Notes under the pieces: model-generated
What the model was told of the DNA's origin: nothing
What the model saw: the letters and a program-made list of their open reading frames with translations, nothing else
Databases searched by the model: none
Source of the DNA: a virus
Length of the DNA stretch: 58,856 nt
Strand: one strand, 5' to 3'
Virus record (IMG/VR): IMGVR_UViG_3300030105_003283
Location: 1-58,856 of that record
Position numbers and translations under genes: made by a program
Shown here: in pieces, positions 17,129 to 26,345 of the stretch
How the letters are laid out: each line of letters opens with the position of its first letter
How positions within the stretch are numbered: the stretch's first letter is position 1

Positions 17129-17844
17129 TACTTTAAGTCCTTTATTCGATCTATTTCAAGTATGGACATACCTGCTGGCTCATAGCATTTAAATTTTGCT
17201 CCCATAGATATCATCTTGTTTAGGATTTCAAATGACAACATTTTCTTGTGCGTGTGATCAAACTTGTTAAATATATTCTTTAGTATCTTCATTTCTTTTC
17301 CGGTAACGTATGCCATCTGACACCACTTTGTTGAAAGTCCATAAGAGAAGATTGTCGCGGTATCCTCGAAAACGGTGAGGCCAACCTCCTTATTTAAGAT
17401 CATGTCCTTATTATCAACTATAACAAAAGATTTGGAATAGTCAACATTTTTCAGCGTAGATGTGTTAAAATATAAATCACCATGCATAAATAGAAAGTTT
17501 TTCTTTAGGCCGTTGTTGAATGCGAGACGTATACTTTCTGAGGTGTTTGTTTCGTCGTGAATTTGGTTTTCAACTATTCTAACGTCTCCTCTCATCTTTT
17601 TTATAATCTTTTCAGCCTTGCATCCGACTACGGCGATTATATCCGGAGACTCAAAACAATCTCTTATTGTCGACAGTTGATGCTCTATTAGAGTTTTGTT
17701 TCCTATCTTTATTAGACTTCTTGGTTCGTGAGACTTAATCCTAGAACCTGATCCAGCACTAAGTATGGCAATTGTCGTATCCGACATATTGTTATAAGAT
17801 TTGTGCTTGCTGTTTGTTATTTTTGTGGTAAATCTACCGCTCAT
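17128..17844 (-). CDS. Sugar-phosphate nucleotidyltransferase-like protein
   Basis: 'IAILSAGSGSRIKSHEPRSLIKIGNKTLIEH' (quoted in part; about residues 26-56) is the G-x-G-x-R signature loop of NTP-transferases. The usual Lys of 'PKxL' is Arg here. 'FLFMHGDLYFN' supplies the metal-binding Asp. The closest overall shape is LicC/GlmU-N type; the GDP-mannose pyrophosphorylase signature is not clear, so I do not assign the sugar. It starts at an ATG overlapping the upstream stop by one base; another ATG 19 codons downstream is possible. Confidence 0.65.
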   Translation of the reverse strand: MSGRFTTKITNSKHKSYNNMSDTTIAILSAGSGSRIKSHEPRSLIKIGNKTLIEHQLSTIRDCFESPDIIAVVGCKAEKIIKKMRGDVRIVENQIHDETNTSESIRLAFNNGLKKNFLFMHGDLYFNTSTLKNVDYSKSFVIVDNKDMILNKEVGLTVFEDTATIFSYGLSTKWCQMAYVTGKEMKILKNIFNKFDHTHKKMLSFEILNKMISMGAKFKCYEPAGMSILEIDRIKDLK

Positions 17845-18593
17845 TACCTACTGCCTAAAATCTGAGCATGTTTTTGAAAGATCTCGCCTGTCATTTTTAG
17901 TGACTGGTTGTTCCCGTGTTCGTTTGCTCTAGCCAAACACTCTGGAACATGTGTAATCATACATATTTTTGATAACCTTATCCACAGGTCATAGTCCTCG
18001 GTACATCCTATAAATCCTTGGCTTGCCGGACCATGCAGCCTGCTGTCAAAAAATTCTCCGTTGGGAAGCCTAACGGCTTCTAGGTACTCTTTTTTGATAA
18101 GTGAATTGCTATGGACTATACACCTCTGTAATAATACCTGTCTATCGTATGGTGGCTTTAGCTCTTGCTTTGAGTATACTGGAGTCCTTATGTCGTAGTC
18201 AGCGTAAGCAACTCCGACCTCTGGGTATTCAACCAGCTTGGCAACAAGCTTCTCAACCTTTTTAGGATAGTACTCATCATCAGAGTCTAGTATGCCGAAG
18301 ATGTCAGCCCATTCTAAAGCCGCCTCAATAGCTACGTTTCTAGCAACACTAGCTCCCGAGTTTTCTATCCTCATGAAGTTGTATTTGTCTTCTTCGCTTA
18401 TAAGAGAAGCGTGTTCGCCTTTTTCCTTTTTATATTCCGAAAGCTTCTCCCAAGAGTCGTCCGATGAGCCATCATCTACTAAGAAAATTTTGATTGGACC
18501 ATCGTAGGTTTGGTTTTCTATGCTTTTTATTGCATTAATAACATAATCGCCATAGTTATAGTTGGCTATAATAATTGCCACTTTAGGATTCAT
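17844..18593 (-). CDS. GT2-family glycosyltransferase
   Basis: Canonical GT2 N-terminus 'VAIIIANYNYGDYVINAIKS', 'IFLVDDGSSDDSW', 'NSGASVARNVAIE' and the DxD equivalent 'FGILDSDDEY' (all in the first about 110 residues), then 'GCTEDYDLWIRLS' (the ED motif of inverting GT2s). It adds a sugar to a growing chain using an NDP-sugar. The ATG at 18593 is preceded by GGAG at 9 bases, so I prefer it to the start six codons upstream. It overlaps the upstream gene by 11 bases. Confidence 0.87.
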   Translation of the reverse strand: MNPKVAIIIANYNYGDYVINAIKSIENQTYDGPIKIFLVDDGSSDDSWEKLSEYKKEKGEHASLISEEDKYNFMRIENSGASVARNVAIEAALEWADIFGILDSDDEYYPKKVEKLVAKLVEYPEVGVAYADYDIRTPVYSKQELKPPYDRQVLLQRCIVHSNSLIKKEYLEAVRLPNGEFFDSRLHGPASQGFIGCTEDYDLWIRLSKICMITHVPECLARANEHGNNQSLKMTGEIFQKHAQILGSR

Positions 18594-19377
18594 TAAATTC
18601 GCTCCAGTCAATAAGTGTTTGATCGTCGCTTTCTATCGCCGCCTCTTCAACCTTCTCTAAAAACGGCCTGTTGTCCACAATCTCGTCCTGAAAGAGTTTT
18701 GGCTTGTTTCCATTTACGAACTTAAATAGCGCGGTTTGAAACAGCAATCCATTAACTCCGGAATACGGCTTAACCACCATGAGTTTTTTTATATCTAAAT
18801 TCACACGCTTGTGGATTCTGTATATCAGATCCCTCGGAATACTTTCTCCGGCAGAGGTCACATAAACATATCCGTTTTTCGCGTGCTTGAACGCCTCATC
18901 TATAGTCCTAATTGGGTCTTCTATTTTAACTTCTAGCTGCAATATGTGATATTCTGTTTCATCGAAGTCAAACATGGGCTGGAGAATCTCAAAGATTCCT
19001 TCGTTATATTGCACCTTGTCATTGATTACCACAACATATCTTGGGGCAATTGATTCCTGCCCTTTAATGTCTTCCAGCGTTTTTGCAAGATCATCTATGG
19101 CGTCTTCCTTGCTAGTATCTAACAATACAAAAAATCCAACACGAGGACTAATCTCCTTTAGTGCGGTCTCTTTAATGTCCTTTGATTCAGCTAGAGAAAG
19201 GTCGTTTAGCCATTCTTTTGGTCTGTAGGTGGTGCAAAATCTAGACAAAACAAAGAAGTTTTCATCATCTTTTTCTTGGATTCCCAGCTTAGACGCTCTG
19301 TCTAGCTTACAAGACAGCTGTTCTGTTTCGTTTACGTCTGCAAAAACACAACCTCTGCAACTGCTTTGTACACTCAT
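18583..19377 (-). CDS. Degenerate GT2-like protein with N-terminal cysteine motif
   Basis: 264 residues. The N-terminus has four Cys in the pattern CxxC-x12-C-x24-C ('SCRGC...LSCKL...RFCTTYR', residues about 7-48), a possible metal or Fe-S site. The rest ('VGFFVLLDTSKEDAIDDLAKTL', 'APRYVVVINDK', 'KNGYVYVTSAGESIPRDLI') follows the GT2 strand order but lacks a DxD. It may be a non-catalytic GT2 relative acting with the adjacent GT2 gene, which overlaps it by 11 bases. Confidence 0.45.
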   Translation of the reverse strand: MSVQSSCRGCVFADVNETEQLSCKLDRASKLGIQEKDDENFFVLSRFCTTYRPKEWLNDLSLAESKDIKETALKEISPRVGFFVLLDTSKEDAIDDLAKTLEDIKGQESIAPRYVVVINDKVQYNEGIFEILQPMFDFDETEYHILQLEVKIEDPIRTIDEAFKHAKNGYVYVTSAGESIPRDLIYRIHKRVNLDIKKLMVVKPYSGVNGLLFQTALFKFVNGNKPKLFQDEIVDNRPFLEKVEEAAIESDDQTLIDWSEFNES

Positions 19378-19796
19378 TGAGCTCTCCTTGCTTTGATCAC
19401 TATGTTCGATGTGGCTACATCAAAATGTTTCTCTGTAATTTGAAGGTTGTCGGGAATTAGTGATTGTATTGTTTCGGTGGAACATAGACTCTTAACACCT
19501 TCGCCCCTGAATAAAATACTGTTTAGAGACTTCTCATCTATTTCCTCCCTAGAAAGCTTTTGGGACAGGATGATGATGTCTGGTTGCACTATTGTAAGTT
19601 CTGACTTTAGCCTCATCTTAGATGCGATAATTTTCATCACTTCTGGAATTTCGTCATAGGAAAAAGAAGAAAGGAAATGATCACAAATTATAGATGTTGC
19701 TTCTCTGTCCTGAACCATATCATTAAACGATACAATATTGGAAGCCCATTTATATGACTTATCTACTGGCCCTGATGAAGAAAGGTGGATTCTCAT
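19374..19796 (-). CDS. Unknown protein, methyltransferase-like remnant
   Basis: 140 residues. 'SIICDHFLSSFSYDEIPEVMKIIASKMRLKSELTIVQPDIIIL' (read as one helix-strand unit) and the final 'FDVATSNIVIKARR' recall the C-terminal half of a class I methyltransferase, but motif I is absent. It overlaps the next gene by 4 bases. Probably a non-catalytic or minimal protein; function unknown. Confidence 0.4.
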   Translation of the reverse strand: MRIHLSSSGPVDKSYKWASNIVSFNDMVQDREATSIICDHFLSSFSYDEIPEVMKIIASKMRLKSELTIVQPDIIILSQKLSREEIDEKSLNSILFRGEGVKSLCSTETIQSLIPDNLQITEKHFDVATSNIVIKARRAQ

Positions 19797-19798
19797 TT

Positions 19799-20815
19799 TT
19801 ATTCCTTATATTTTTCTATGGTTGAATAAAACAAATTATTCCAGTTTTCAGTAAACTGTGTTATGTTATATTTTTCACGTATGGTCTCTTGAGCCTTTTG
19901 TCCCAAGCTGTGCGCCATGTCAGGATCTTCCAGCAGCATTTTCAACATTGATCTTAGGGTCTCGGGATCATTGGACATTAGTCCGTTTTTTCCGTGTTCG
20001 ATTATTTCTGGAATCATACACGTCTCTGTTGAAACTATGGCACAGCCACACGCCATAGCTTCCATCAGCACTGTGGGAACTGGTGAGTGTAGGGACGTGT
20101 TGTAGAATATTCTGGAAGAGTGATATATCTCTCTCAGGTGCTCGATAGACGACGCAGGTTCTGACAATCCGGGGCTTTTTCCAAACACGCGAACGGGTAG
20201 TTCTTGGGTGGTTCCCTTCCACAATTCCCATCCACAACACCAATCTCTATTTGGCCAGTCATTGACCACAGATAAACAGGCGTTGTCTCTCTCCACTTCT
20301 TCGGGCTCCATCCAAAAGTTGCAGTCTATTCCGTGTTCGATATATTCAGCGTTTGACTCATTACAACCCCATGCGTCCCTGTTGAATTCGGATATAAATG
20401 ACCTCTGATCTACCCAAGACGACACCTCCTGAAGCTGCTGTATCTGCAAGGATGTATCTGTTCGTATGTCTGGCAATACGTGATTATGTAGTATAACGGG
20501 CACATTCAGGTCTTGCTTTATTCTCTGAGAAATTGCAAGCCTTTCGCACGGAGTGTGACACAGAACCAAGTCTATGTCAACGTAGGGCGGCGGAACACTA
20601 TCTATCTCAGAATAGTTTTCTGGGATTTCCCCATAGTCCTTATCCCATTTTTTACCATGACTTATTGCATAAAAATTATGTCCAGTTTTACATAGTTGCT
20701 GTTCATATCTTTCATGGGTGCAAAAGGTTAGTATGTTTAGCTTTTCACGAGAGTCTAAAACGTGCTGTCTTCTCATGATGGCCCTTACGGCTTCAGGTGT
20801 TGCTCTACTAGTCAT
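19799..20815 (-). CDS. GT4-family glycosyltransferase
   Basis: GT-B fold, 338 residues. The C-terminal donor domain shows 'YNTSLHSPVPTVLMEAMACG' and 'AIVSTETCMIPEIIEHGKNG', the GT4 'E-x7-E' region, and an ending 'LGQKAQETIREKYNITQFTENW' typical of the family. The N-terminal lobe has 'LNVPVILHNHVLPDI'. It overlaps the next GT4 gene by 8 bases. Donor and acceptor unknown. Confidence 0.8.
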   Translation of the reverse strand: MTSRATPEAVRAIMRRQHVLDSREKLNILTFCTHERYEQQLCKTGHNFYAISHGKKWDKDYGEIPENYSEIDSVPPPYVDIDLVLCHTPCERLAISQRIKQDLNVPVILHNHVLPDIRTDTSLQIQQLQEVSSWVDQRSFISEFNRDAWGCNESNAEYIEHGIDCNFWMEPEEVERDNACLSVVNDWPNRDWCCGWELWKGTTQELPVRVFGKSPGLSEPASSIEHLREIYHSSRIFYNTSLHSPVPTVLMEAMACGCAIVSTETCMIPEIIEHGKNGLMSNDPETLRSMLKMLLEDPDMAHSLGQKAQETIREKYNITQFTENWNNLFYSTIEKYKE

Positions 20816-21890
20816 TCAACAGCTCCTTTAGTTGTTTGCCAACGTTGGCATGGTCGTACCCAGAGGCGTGAACTTTAACCTTCTCACTATCTTCCTGCGA
20901 CTCTTGCGAATTCCACTTTTGATAAGCTTCCCGCATAGCCGAGCATAGTTTTTTGATGTTAATTTCTTGCCATTCACTTCTGGCCGTATCGAGATTCGAT
21001 ATTGTTGAAACAGCGCCCAAGCACGGAACGGAGGAGGATTCGACCGCGGCCCCAATGCAGAAGTCGTCCATTCCCGTGTTGGCGGTGTGGATAACAGGAA
21101 TTCCTAGAGACATTGCCTCTAGGGCCGGAATACAGAACGCCTCTCCCCTGCTAGGCATCACAAAAGAGTGGCACTGACCCAGAACCGATACATAGTCTTT
21201 CTCTTCCAGTCTTCCAGCTATTATGATCTCTTCTCTATATCTACTACGTATCTTTAGGCCAGACTTAACATGTTTTATATAGTCTTGAATTTGCGGCAGC
21301 TCTACCTTTGAGGTTTTTATGAGTAGGTTTACAGGTTCCTGAAAATCAAACTCTAGATGAAAAGCTCGTATGAGAGCCTGTAGATTCTTCCTCTCTATAA
21401 ACTCTCCAATAAATGCAAAATTAAAAGTTGGTAGCATTTCCTCTATTTTGTTTCCACCATTTTCTTTTTGATACTTTGAAATATCTAGTGAGTGTGGTGC
21501 CACCTTAATTGGTATCTTCACGTCGCTATTCTCACAAGAGACTTTAGCGGAGTTACTGGGAACCCACAGCTCATCCATCAGGTTTATATTGTGCTGCCAT
21601 CCGGTATCCTTAAAGTGGCTACTCTCAACAGCCAAAAACCCTATATTCTTATATCTTGAGTCATAGGAATACAGGTGTGGAAGGGTGTGTTGTATACATA
21701 CGTCGCATCCCTTAGTAGAGGCCGATTCCAATATCTTTATTTTGCCGGGATAGTTTTGTTGCTGCGATTCAAACGTTATTGCTCGTGGAACAACATCAAC
21801 TCCGGCACTGTCTAAGGCCAAGATATTATTAATACAGGCATTAGCCCATCCCGTACCATCTCTATAATTTCCTATATAGAGTACTTTCAT
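20808..21890 (-). CDS. GT4-family glycosyltransferase
   Basis: 360 residues with 'MKVLYIGNYRDGTGWANAC' at the N-terminus and the donor-binding domain 'FAFIGEFIERKNLQALIRAF', 'HSFVMPSRGEAFCIPALEAM' and 'GIPVIHTANTGMDDF', the canonical GT4 pattern with both Glu residues. Cytoplasmic. It overlaps its neighbours by one base upstream and 8 downstream, as part of a run of four transferase or methyltransferase genes. Confidence 0.83.
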   Translation of the reverse strand: MKVLYIGNYRDGTGWANACINNILALDSAGVDVVPRAITFESQQQNYPGKIKILESASTKGCDVCIQHTLPHLYSYDSRYKNIGFLAVESSHFKDTGWQHNINLMDELWVPSNSAKVSCENSDVKIPIKVAPHSLDISKYQKENGGNKIEEMLPTFNFAFIGEFIERKNLQALIRAFHLEFDFQEPVNLLIKTSKVELPQIQDYIKHVKSGLKIRSRYREEIIIAGRLEEKDYVSVLGQCHSFVMPSRGEAFCIPALEAMSLGIPVIHTANTGMDDFCIGAAVESSSVPCLGAVSTISNLDTARSEWQEINIKKLCSAMREAYQKWNSQESQEDSEKVKVHASGYDHANVGKQLKELLND

Positions 21891-22462
21891 TATATGTGCC
21901 TCATGTCAATAGTTATCATTCCGTCATTACCAAATCCATGATGTGTCTCGAATTTAATTTTCTTAGACTTTAAGTATTTTACAAGACTGACGGCTTTGCT
22001 TTTTATATCGTCGATCAAGACAACAGATTTTGTGTTTTCTATTTTCTTGAATTGATCCAGCGTTTGCTTGTCTCCTATGTCTCCGTCTGCGCCGTCTAGA
22101 TAATATATATCGTAATCCTCTGAGATGCTCTCTATAGCGTCTCCCAATTCAAGGCTGGTATTATATCCCAGTCTCTCAGCCATAAACGAAGAATTTGCTA
22201 AGTGGTCTAGGTCCACATCGGCAATAGTTAACGATCCTCCAAGCTCTTTTATGTAGGCTCCAAATATTGTGTCGCTCCATCCAGAGCCCCAGCGAAACTG
22301 AGTCTGTAGCGATTCTATTCCCCCTACCTGAAATATTTTTACAGGAGAGCCGTCAAACAGTTCCAAAACATATCGTATAACTGGATCTCTCAGTTTTACA
22401 TCAGTATTCAGTGTTATGTCTGTCTGTCCGGCCAATAAGGCTAAGGCAAAGCTAAAGTCCAT
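21890..22462 (-). CDS. Class I methyltransferase-fold protein
   Basis: About 190 residues. 'VKIFQVGGIESLQTQFRWGSGWSDTIFGA' contains a motif I-like strand-loop. 'GSLTIADVDLDHL' is the ribose-binding strand, and 'DYDIYYLDGADGDIGDKQTL' matches the Methyltransf_24 'yiDG' motif. I prefer the ATG at 22462, which is 9 bases from an AAGGGG ribosome site; a TTG at 22471 is the alternative. Possibly methylates a product of the adjacent GT4 enzymes. Confidence 0.6.
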   Translation of the reverse strand: MDFSFALALLAGQTDITLNTDVKLRDPVIRYVLELFDGSPVKIFQVGGIESLQTQFRWGSGWSDTIFGAYIKELGGSLTIADVDLDHLANSSFMAERLGYNTSLELGDAIESISEDYDIYYLDGADGDIGDKQTLDQFKKIENTKSVVLIDDIKSKAVSLVKYLKSKKIKFETHHGFGNDGMITIDMRHI

Positions 22463-22467
22463 ATCAA

Positions 22468-24108
22468 TCAACCCCTTGGCTTAATGTTGCGTCTTACGTT
22501 TTCCCAGCTGTTTATTTGGTTTCTAAAGTTAACCATCTCATTGCAGGCCTCGTCAAAAGAAAACTGCTTGTTTCCCTGCATTGACTGCTTGTGAGATTCA
22601 TTAAAATAAAAATCCTTATCTACGTTTTCACACCTGTATCCAAAAGTGCAGTCCTTTAAAACCTTTTTCCACAAATAGCTTCCAACCCACTCCGGCTTGT
22701 GTAGTATGTTGGTAAATATAAAGTTTACCTTTTCGATACTCGACTGTAGGTGGGATGGTATGCTTTTGGCTGGCTCAAATATTCTCGGTGGAGACAGCCA
22801 TGTTTCACGAGGGTCTTTAGGCTGCACAGTGCTTAGGTGTTGAGCCCAAACATCTGCGGCCTTATCCCAGCTATAATGATCTATGGCTCTCTTGCGAACG
22901 TCTGCACCAATTTGTGGTATTTTGTCTTTTTTTGAATGAAGGTCTATCAACTTAGAAACAAAGTTGTCGTTGTCTGGAATAGCTCTGTTGCATCCGGTTT
23001 CACATTCCAAGTAATAGGACAGAGGCTCTAGTGGCACGCCGCCAATGTTGTCGATAACAGATTCCATAGCGGAGTAGTAAGTAGACATGACCGGAACTCC
23101 GCAATGGGCCGCTTCTAGCTGAGGCATTCCGAAACCTTCACTATTGGCATATTGTACATATATGTCAAACATGTTGTATATTTTAGATAGGTCTTGCTCG
23201 CTAATGCTATTGCTAATGCCAACCAAGATGCTTGAGAAATTTCCACAATGAGAACATGACTGCATCGTGTCTTGAAAGAAGTTTACAGATATATCTTGAC
23301 AACTTTTACACTTATATGTGAATAGCGCCCTGCTTGATAAGCCATAACGATCTAGAAGTCTAGGTATGTCCCAACCAACGTCTGGGTAGTATGTGTGGCA
23401 ATAAAGAAAGCTATTACTGTCTTCGGTGGAGTCTAGGAACTTTCTGAAAGACTTAAACAGGTCTGGGTATAGTTTTCTTTTCTGGTTACGCATAACGGTG
23501 CCAACAATAAAGGCGTCTGGAGAGACGCCCATGTCCATTTTATGTTTGCGTTTGTCATCCACCGGGGAAAACGATTGGCTTGCAGCCGGTGAGGCTATGC
23601 CAACAAAGTTGATGTCGTCGCATTGTTCTAGTAGGGTTTTTTTACCAAACTCAGAATATGCCAATACCGCATCTGCTGAGGCGTAAGTGTTTATCCACTG
23701 AACGTCTTGTGGTTTTGCATCCACCGTTGGCATTATTGCCCAGTGAAAGAAATCACGAAACGGCGATCTTTGCTCAAACTCAATCATCCACCAGTCACGT
23801 ATATCCATTACAACATCCGGCTGAAAATCCAGTAGGACATTGTTAAACGAGTGGTCTCCAAACTGAGCGCTCGCATTGCCGCTGTAAGCCCCGAACAGAC
23901 TATCTTCTGGGAGTGGCTTGTTTGGGTAAACCTTCCACGGGACAGACTTTATCATTGGATTATTAGCGTCAGCGTAACAGGCTAGCTCCGCCACCTCTAG
24001 GTCATCTATTTGATTTAGTCTCGTGAGAACCTCTTTGGTGTATACCGAATATCCAGTAGGTAACCAAGAAGCTTCTGAGCAAAAAAGAACTCTCTTCTTT
24101 CTGTTCAT
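22468..24108 (-). CDS. GT4 glycosyltransferase with inserted zinc-ribbon
   Basis: 546 residues, the longest transferase here. It starts 'KKRVLFCSEASWLPTGYSVY'; the donor domain is 'MFDIYVQYANSEGFGMPQLEAAHCG' (in two parts) with 'VPVMSTYYSAMESVI'. Between the two lobes is a CxxC...CxxC insertion ('KCKSCQD' and 'CSHCGN', about residues 275-300) that should bind zinc. After the GT domain an extra helical tail of about 140 residues follows. The zinc ribbon is unusual for GT4 and may serve binding or assembly. It ends next to the SSB gene start region, marking the edge of the glycan island. Confidence 0.78.
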   Translation of the reverse strand: MNRKKRVLFCSEASWLPTGYSVYTKEVLTRLNQIDDLEVAELACYADANNPMIKSVPWKVYPNKPLPEDSLFGAYSGNASAQFGDHSFNNVLLDFQPDVVMDIRDWWMIEFEQRSPFRDFFHWAIMPTVDAKPQDVQWINTYASADAVLAYSEFGKKTLLEQCDDINFVGIASPAASQSFSPVDDKRKHKMDMGVSPDAFIVGTVMRNQKRKLYPDLFKSFRKFLDSTEDSNSFLYCHTYYPDVGWDIPRLLDRYGLSSRALFTYKCKSCQDISVNFFQDTMQSCSHCGNFSSILVGISNSISEQDLSKIYNMFDIYVQYANSEGFGMPQLEAAHCGVPVMSTYYSAMESVIDNIGGVPLEPLSYYLECETGCNRAIPDNDNFVSKLIDLHSKKDKIPQIGADVRKRAIDHYSWDKAADVWAQHLSTVQPKDPRETWLSPPRIFEPAKSIPSHLQSSIEKVNFIFTNILHKPEWVGSYLWKKVLKDCTFGYRCENVDKDFYFNESHKQSMQGNKQFSFDEACNEMVNFRNQINSWENVRRNIKPRG

Positions 24109-24111
24109 GTT

Positions 24112-24426
24112 TTACTTAGAGCCTTTGTTGGGGAGGATTTTAAAATTGGTAACCCTAAATATCACAGCTTCTGGATCTTTGGATGGTTGGTTTCTAGCTA
24201 TAGCCTCAACCGCCATGATGTCATCCTTGTACGCATACTTTTCAATTGTTTTGGCTGCGCTATCCCAAGCCTCAAATTTCAAAAGATCGGTTCTTCGTTT
24301 TTTAACGCCTCCCTTATCTCTTCTGTATTCCTCTACCTCTAGTGTAAAACCTACGGAAACACTGCTGTGAGATTCCCACAGGGTGGGGTCGTCCGTTAAC
24401 TTTCCCAAAAAATGAGATCTATTCAT
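24112..24426 (-). CDS. ssb: Single-stranded DNA-binding protein (second copy)
   Basis: 104 residues of a single OB-fold: 'NRSHFLGKLTDDPTL', 'VSVGFTLEVEEYRRD', 'RTDLLKFEAWDSAAKTIEKYAYKDDIMAVEAIAR', 'VIFRVTNFKIL' (motifs given in order). This is the SSB pattern without an acidic C-terminal tail. It lies immediately downstream of the C-terminal DNA polymerase gene. A second, longer SSB with an acidic tail is encoded at 57681-58058, so the two probably have different partners or timing. Confidence 0.78.
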   Translation of the reverse strand: MNRSHFLGKLTDDPTLWESHSSVSVGFTLEVEEYRRDKGGVKKRRTDLLKFEAWDSAAKTIEKYAYKDDIMAVEAIARNQPSKDPEAVIFRVTNFKILPNKGSK

Positions 24427-24436
24427 ACGTCACCTT

Positions 24437-25990
24437 TCAAAGCTGAGAAACCTTGTCCACAATAAGGGAAGTGTTTTCTCTTTTAGATATTTCACCGGTC
24501 ATCAAGACGGTGTTTCCTTCAACAAGCACATCCTTATGCTTGCTATAACATTCTGGAAAAACGGTTATAGAATCCAGTTCGCCACTACCGTCCTCCGCAG
24601 TAACGAACGCCATTAACTGGCCCGGATTCTTACCCTTTTTGGTTTTATACAGCCTGATTGTACTAATTTGCGCGGCAAGTCTTGTCTTACCTGTTATAGT
24701 ACCTTTAGCTATCTCCCTGCACAAAGAACTTGCAAAATTTATGTTAAAGGCGTCGGTCTTGCTGCAACTTAGTGAAAAACTTAAATATTCTGTTTCACTT
24801 TGCGCTAAAAATGGTATGTTATCTTTTAGGTCGTGAGGAGGATTGTCTAGTATCTTCTTAATGTCTAGAACTGTTGTTATTCTTCTACTGTTTATTTTTG
24901 TGGTATTTATCATTTGAGATATGCTCTCAGAAAGAGTCTGACCCTTATCAAAACTGTCTGATAAATCCACTATCCCCTGTTGTTCCCTAGACGTTAAGTC
25001 TCTCCAGCTATCGTACTCATATAGCATCTTCTGTCTATCTCTTTTGTTATTTTCTCCATTAAAAGCCCCAACGGATATGAGGGCCGTTACAGACCTTTTG
25101 TTGAGTCTTCCTCTGTGTATAACTTTCGTCAACACGTCCATCCACGAGTAGCCAGATATGTCGTTTTTATCGCATATTTCCTCTATCTTTTTACACTCGT
25201 TTCTACCAACGTGTTTAATGTGATTTAGTCCGAAGTAGATACAGTTTTCTTTTGAAATAAAACTTGTGTGAAGATGGTTTAGTCGCGGAGGATAGACTTC
25301 AATATCTGAAAACTTAGCGTCAACAATCAGCTCTTTCAATTCCCTCTGGGAATCTGGTTTCCTCTCTGAATGATTCAAATACGACACATAGAAAGATATG
25401 GGTCTGTAGAGCTTACAGTACGCGCTCCAATATGCATTAATTGCATACGAGACAGCATGAGATTTGTTAAAAGCGTACCTGTTGGACTTTTCAATCCAAG
25501 AGAAAATTTCTTCAGCGACCTCAGTGCTTACAATAGCCCGTTCTTTAGCTCCCTCTAGGAAGTTCTTCTTGACCTCTTCCATAAGTCCAGCCTTCTTTTT
25601 ACCAATGGCCTTACGTAGGGCGTCAGCCTCCTTCAGGTCGAAACCAGCGAGCCTCTGGGCTATTTTCATGGACTGTTCTTGGTATACAAGAACTCCATAA
25701 GTCTCCGAGAGAGATTCCTTTAAGGCTTCGTCAGGATAAGTCACAGGTTCCTTGTTAGACTTTCTGTCCACATAAACCTGTGTCATGCTTTTTCCATTAG
25801 CATCCTTGGCCTTGAGACAGCCCGGTCGAATCAAACTGATTAGAGCGGCCAACTCTTTGATGCTTCTAGGCCTAACCTGCTTAGACCAGTGTCTACCCAA
25901 GCTTGACTCTAGCTGGAAAACGCCCTTGGTACGTCCGTCGCAAATCAAATCCCAAACATCTTCATCTTCAAAATTATTAATATCAAACAT
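24437..25990 (-). CDS. dnaE: DNA polymerase III alpha subunit, C-terminal half
   Basis: 517 residues that begin exactly where the N-terminal half (27249-28844) leaves off in a normal DnaE. 'GRTKGVFQLESSLGRHW', 'ALISLIRPG', 'VTYPDEALKESLSETYGVLVYQEQ', 'DALRKAIGKKKAGLM' and 'NKSHAVSYAINAYWSAY' are the fingers and thumb-side conserved blocks. A helix-hairpin-helix-like section and a C-terminal OB domain follow ('GSGELDSITVFPECYSKHKDVL'). It lacks the palm aspartates, so it must act with the other polypeptide. There is no intein sequence at its start (it begins MFDINNFEDEDVW). The start overlaps the endonuclease VII-like gene by 8 bases. Confidence 0.9.
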   Translation of the reverse strand: MFDINNFEDEDVWDLICDGRTKGVFQLESSLGRHWSKQVRPRSIKELAALISLIRPGCLKAKDANGKSMTQVYVDRKSNKEPVTYPDEALKESLSETYGVLVYQEQSMKIAQRLAGFDLKEADALRKAIGKKKAGLMEEVKKNFLEGAKERAIVSTEVAEEIFSWIEKSNRYAFNKSHAVSYAINAYWSAYCKLYRPISFYVSYLNHSERKPDSQRELKELIVDAKFSDIEVYPPRLNHLHTSFISKENCIYFGLNHIKHVGRNECKKIEEICDKNDISGYSWMDVLTKVIHRGRLNKRSVTALISVGAFNGENNKRDRQKMLYEYDSWRDLTSREQQGIVDLSDSFDKGQTLSESISQMINTTKINSRRITTVLDIKKILDNPPHDLKDNIPFLAQSETEYLSFSLSCSKTDAFNINFASSLCREIAKGTITGKTRLAAQISTIRLYKTKKGKNPGQLMAFVTAEDGSGELDSITVFPECYSKHKDVLVEGNTVLMTGEISKRENTSLIVDKVSQL

Positions 25991-26345
25991 TATCTTTCCT
26001 CAAATAATCAATTGCTCTCTGTAGCCCGCTAATGTTGTCTCCTAGCTTACCTATTCCTTGATTGCAGTTTCTGCACAACCAGCCCCGAAACTCTCCCGTT
26101 TCGTGATCGTGGTCTAGAACAAAATGGTCTGTTATCTTATAACAACACTGGCAATGCTCAGGTTTTGGTGGAGCGTCTTTTCTTGCTTGGGCTAGCTGCC
26201 TAGAGGCTAGCTTTTCACAAGTCTTACATTCCGATCTTACATATTCGCCACTGGAGGTGTTTTTGTAGAGTCTGCAAACTCGAAAGCTAGATATATGTTT
26301 TTCTCGTTTACACTTAGCGCAAATTTTATACGTACACGTTTCCAT
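25983..26345 (-). CDS. Endonuclease VII-like (HNH/His-Me finger) nuclease
   Basis: About 120 residues. There is an N-terminal zinc knuckle 'CAKCKREKHISSFRV...CKTC', then the His-Me finger core 'FVLDHDHETGEFRGWLCRNCNQGIGKLGDN', quoted here as the DHDHE and CRNCNQGIG motifs of recombination endonuclease VII. It sits between the two halves of the polymerase gene, so it is either a free-standing homing endonuclease that produced the split or a Holliday-junction-type nuclease. The ATG at 26345 has AAAAGG upstream and overlaps the exonuclease gene by 20 bases. Confidence 0.8.
   Translation of the reverse strand: METCTYKICAKCKREKHISSFRVCRLYKNTSSGEYVRSECKTCEKLASRQLAQARKDAPPKPEHCQCCYKITDHFVLDHDHETGEFRGWLCRNCNQGIGKLGDNISGLQRAIDYLRKDNV

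Noticed and set aside
17128-17844. Confident call as GDP-mannose pyrophosphorylase
   Set aside because: The loop has Arg in place of the usual Lys and the protein resembles LicC/GlmU-N type enzymes more; only the nucleotidyltransferase family can be supported.
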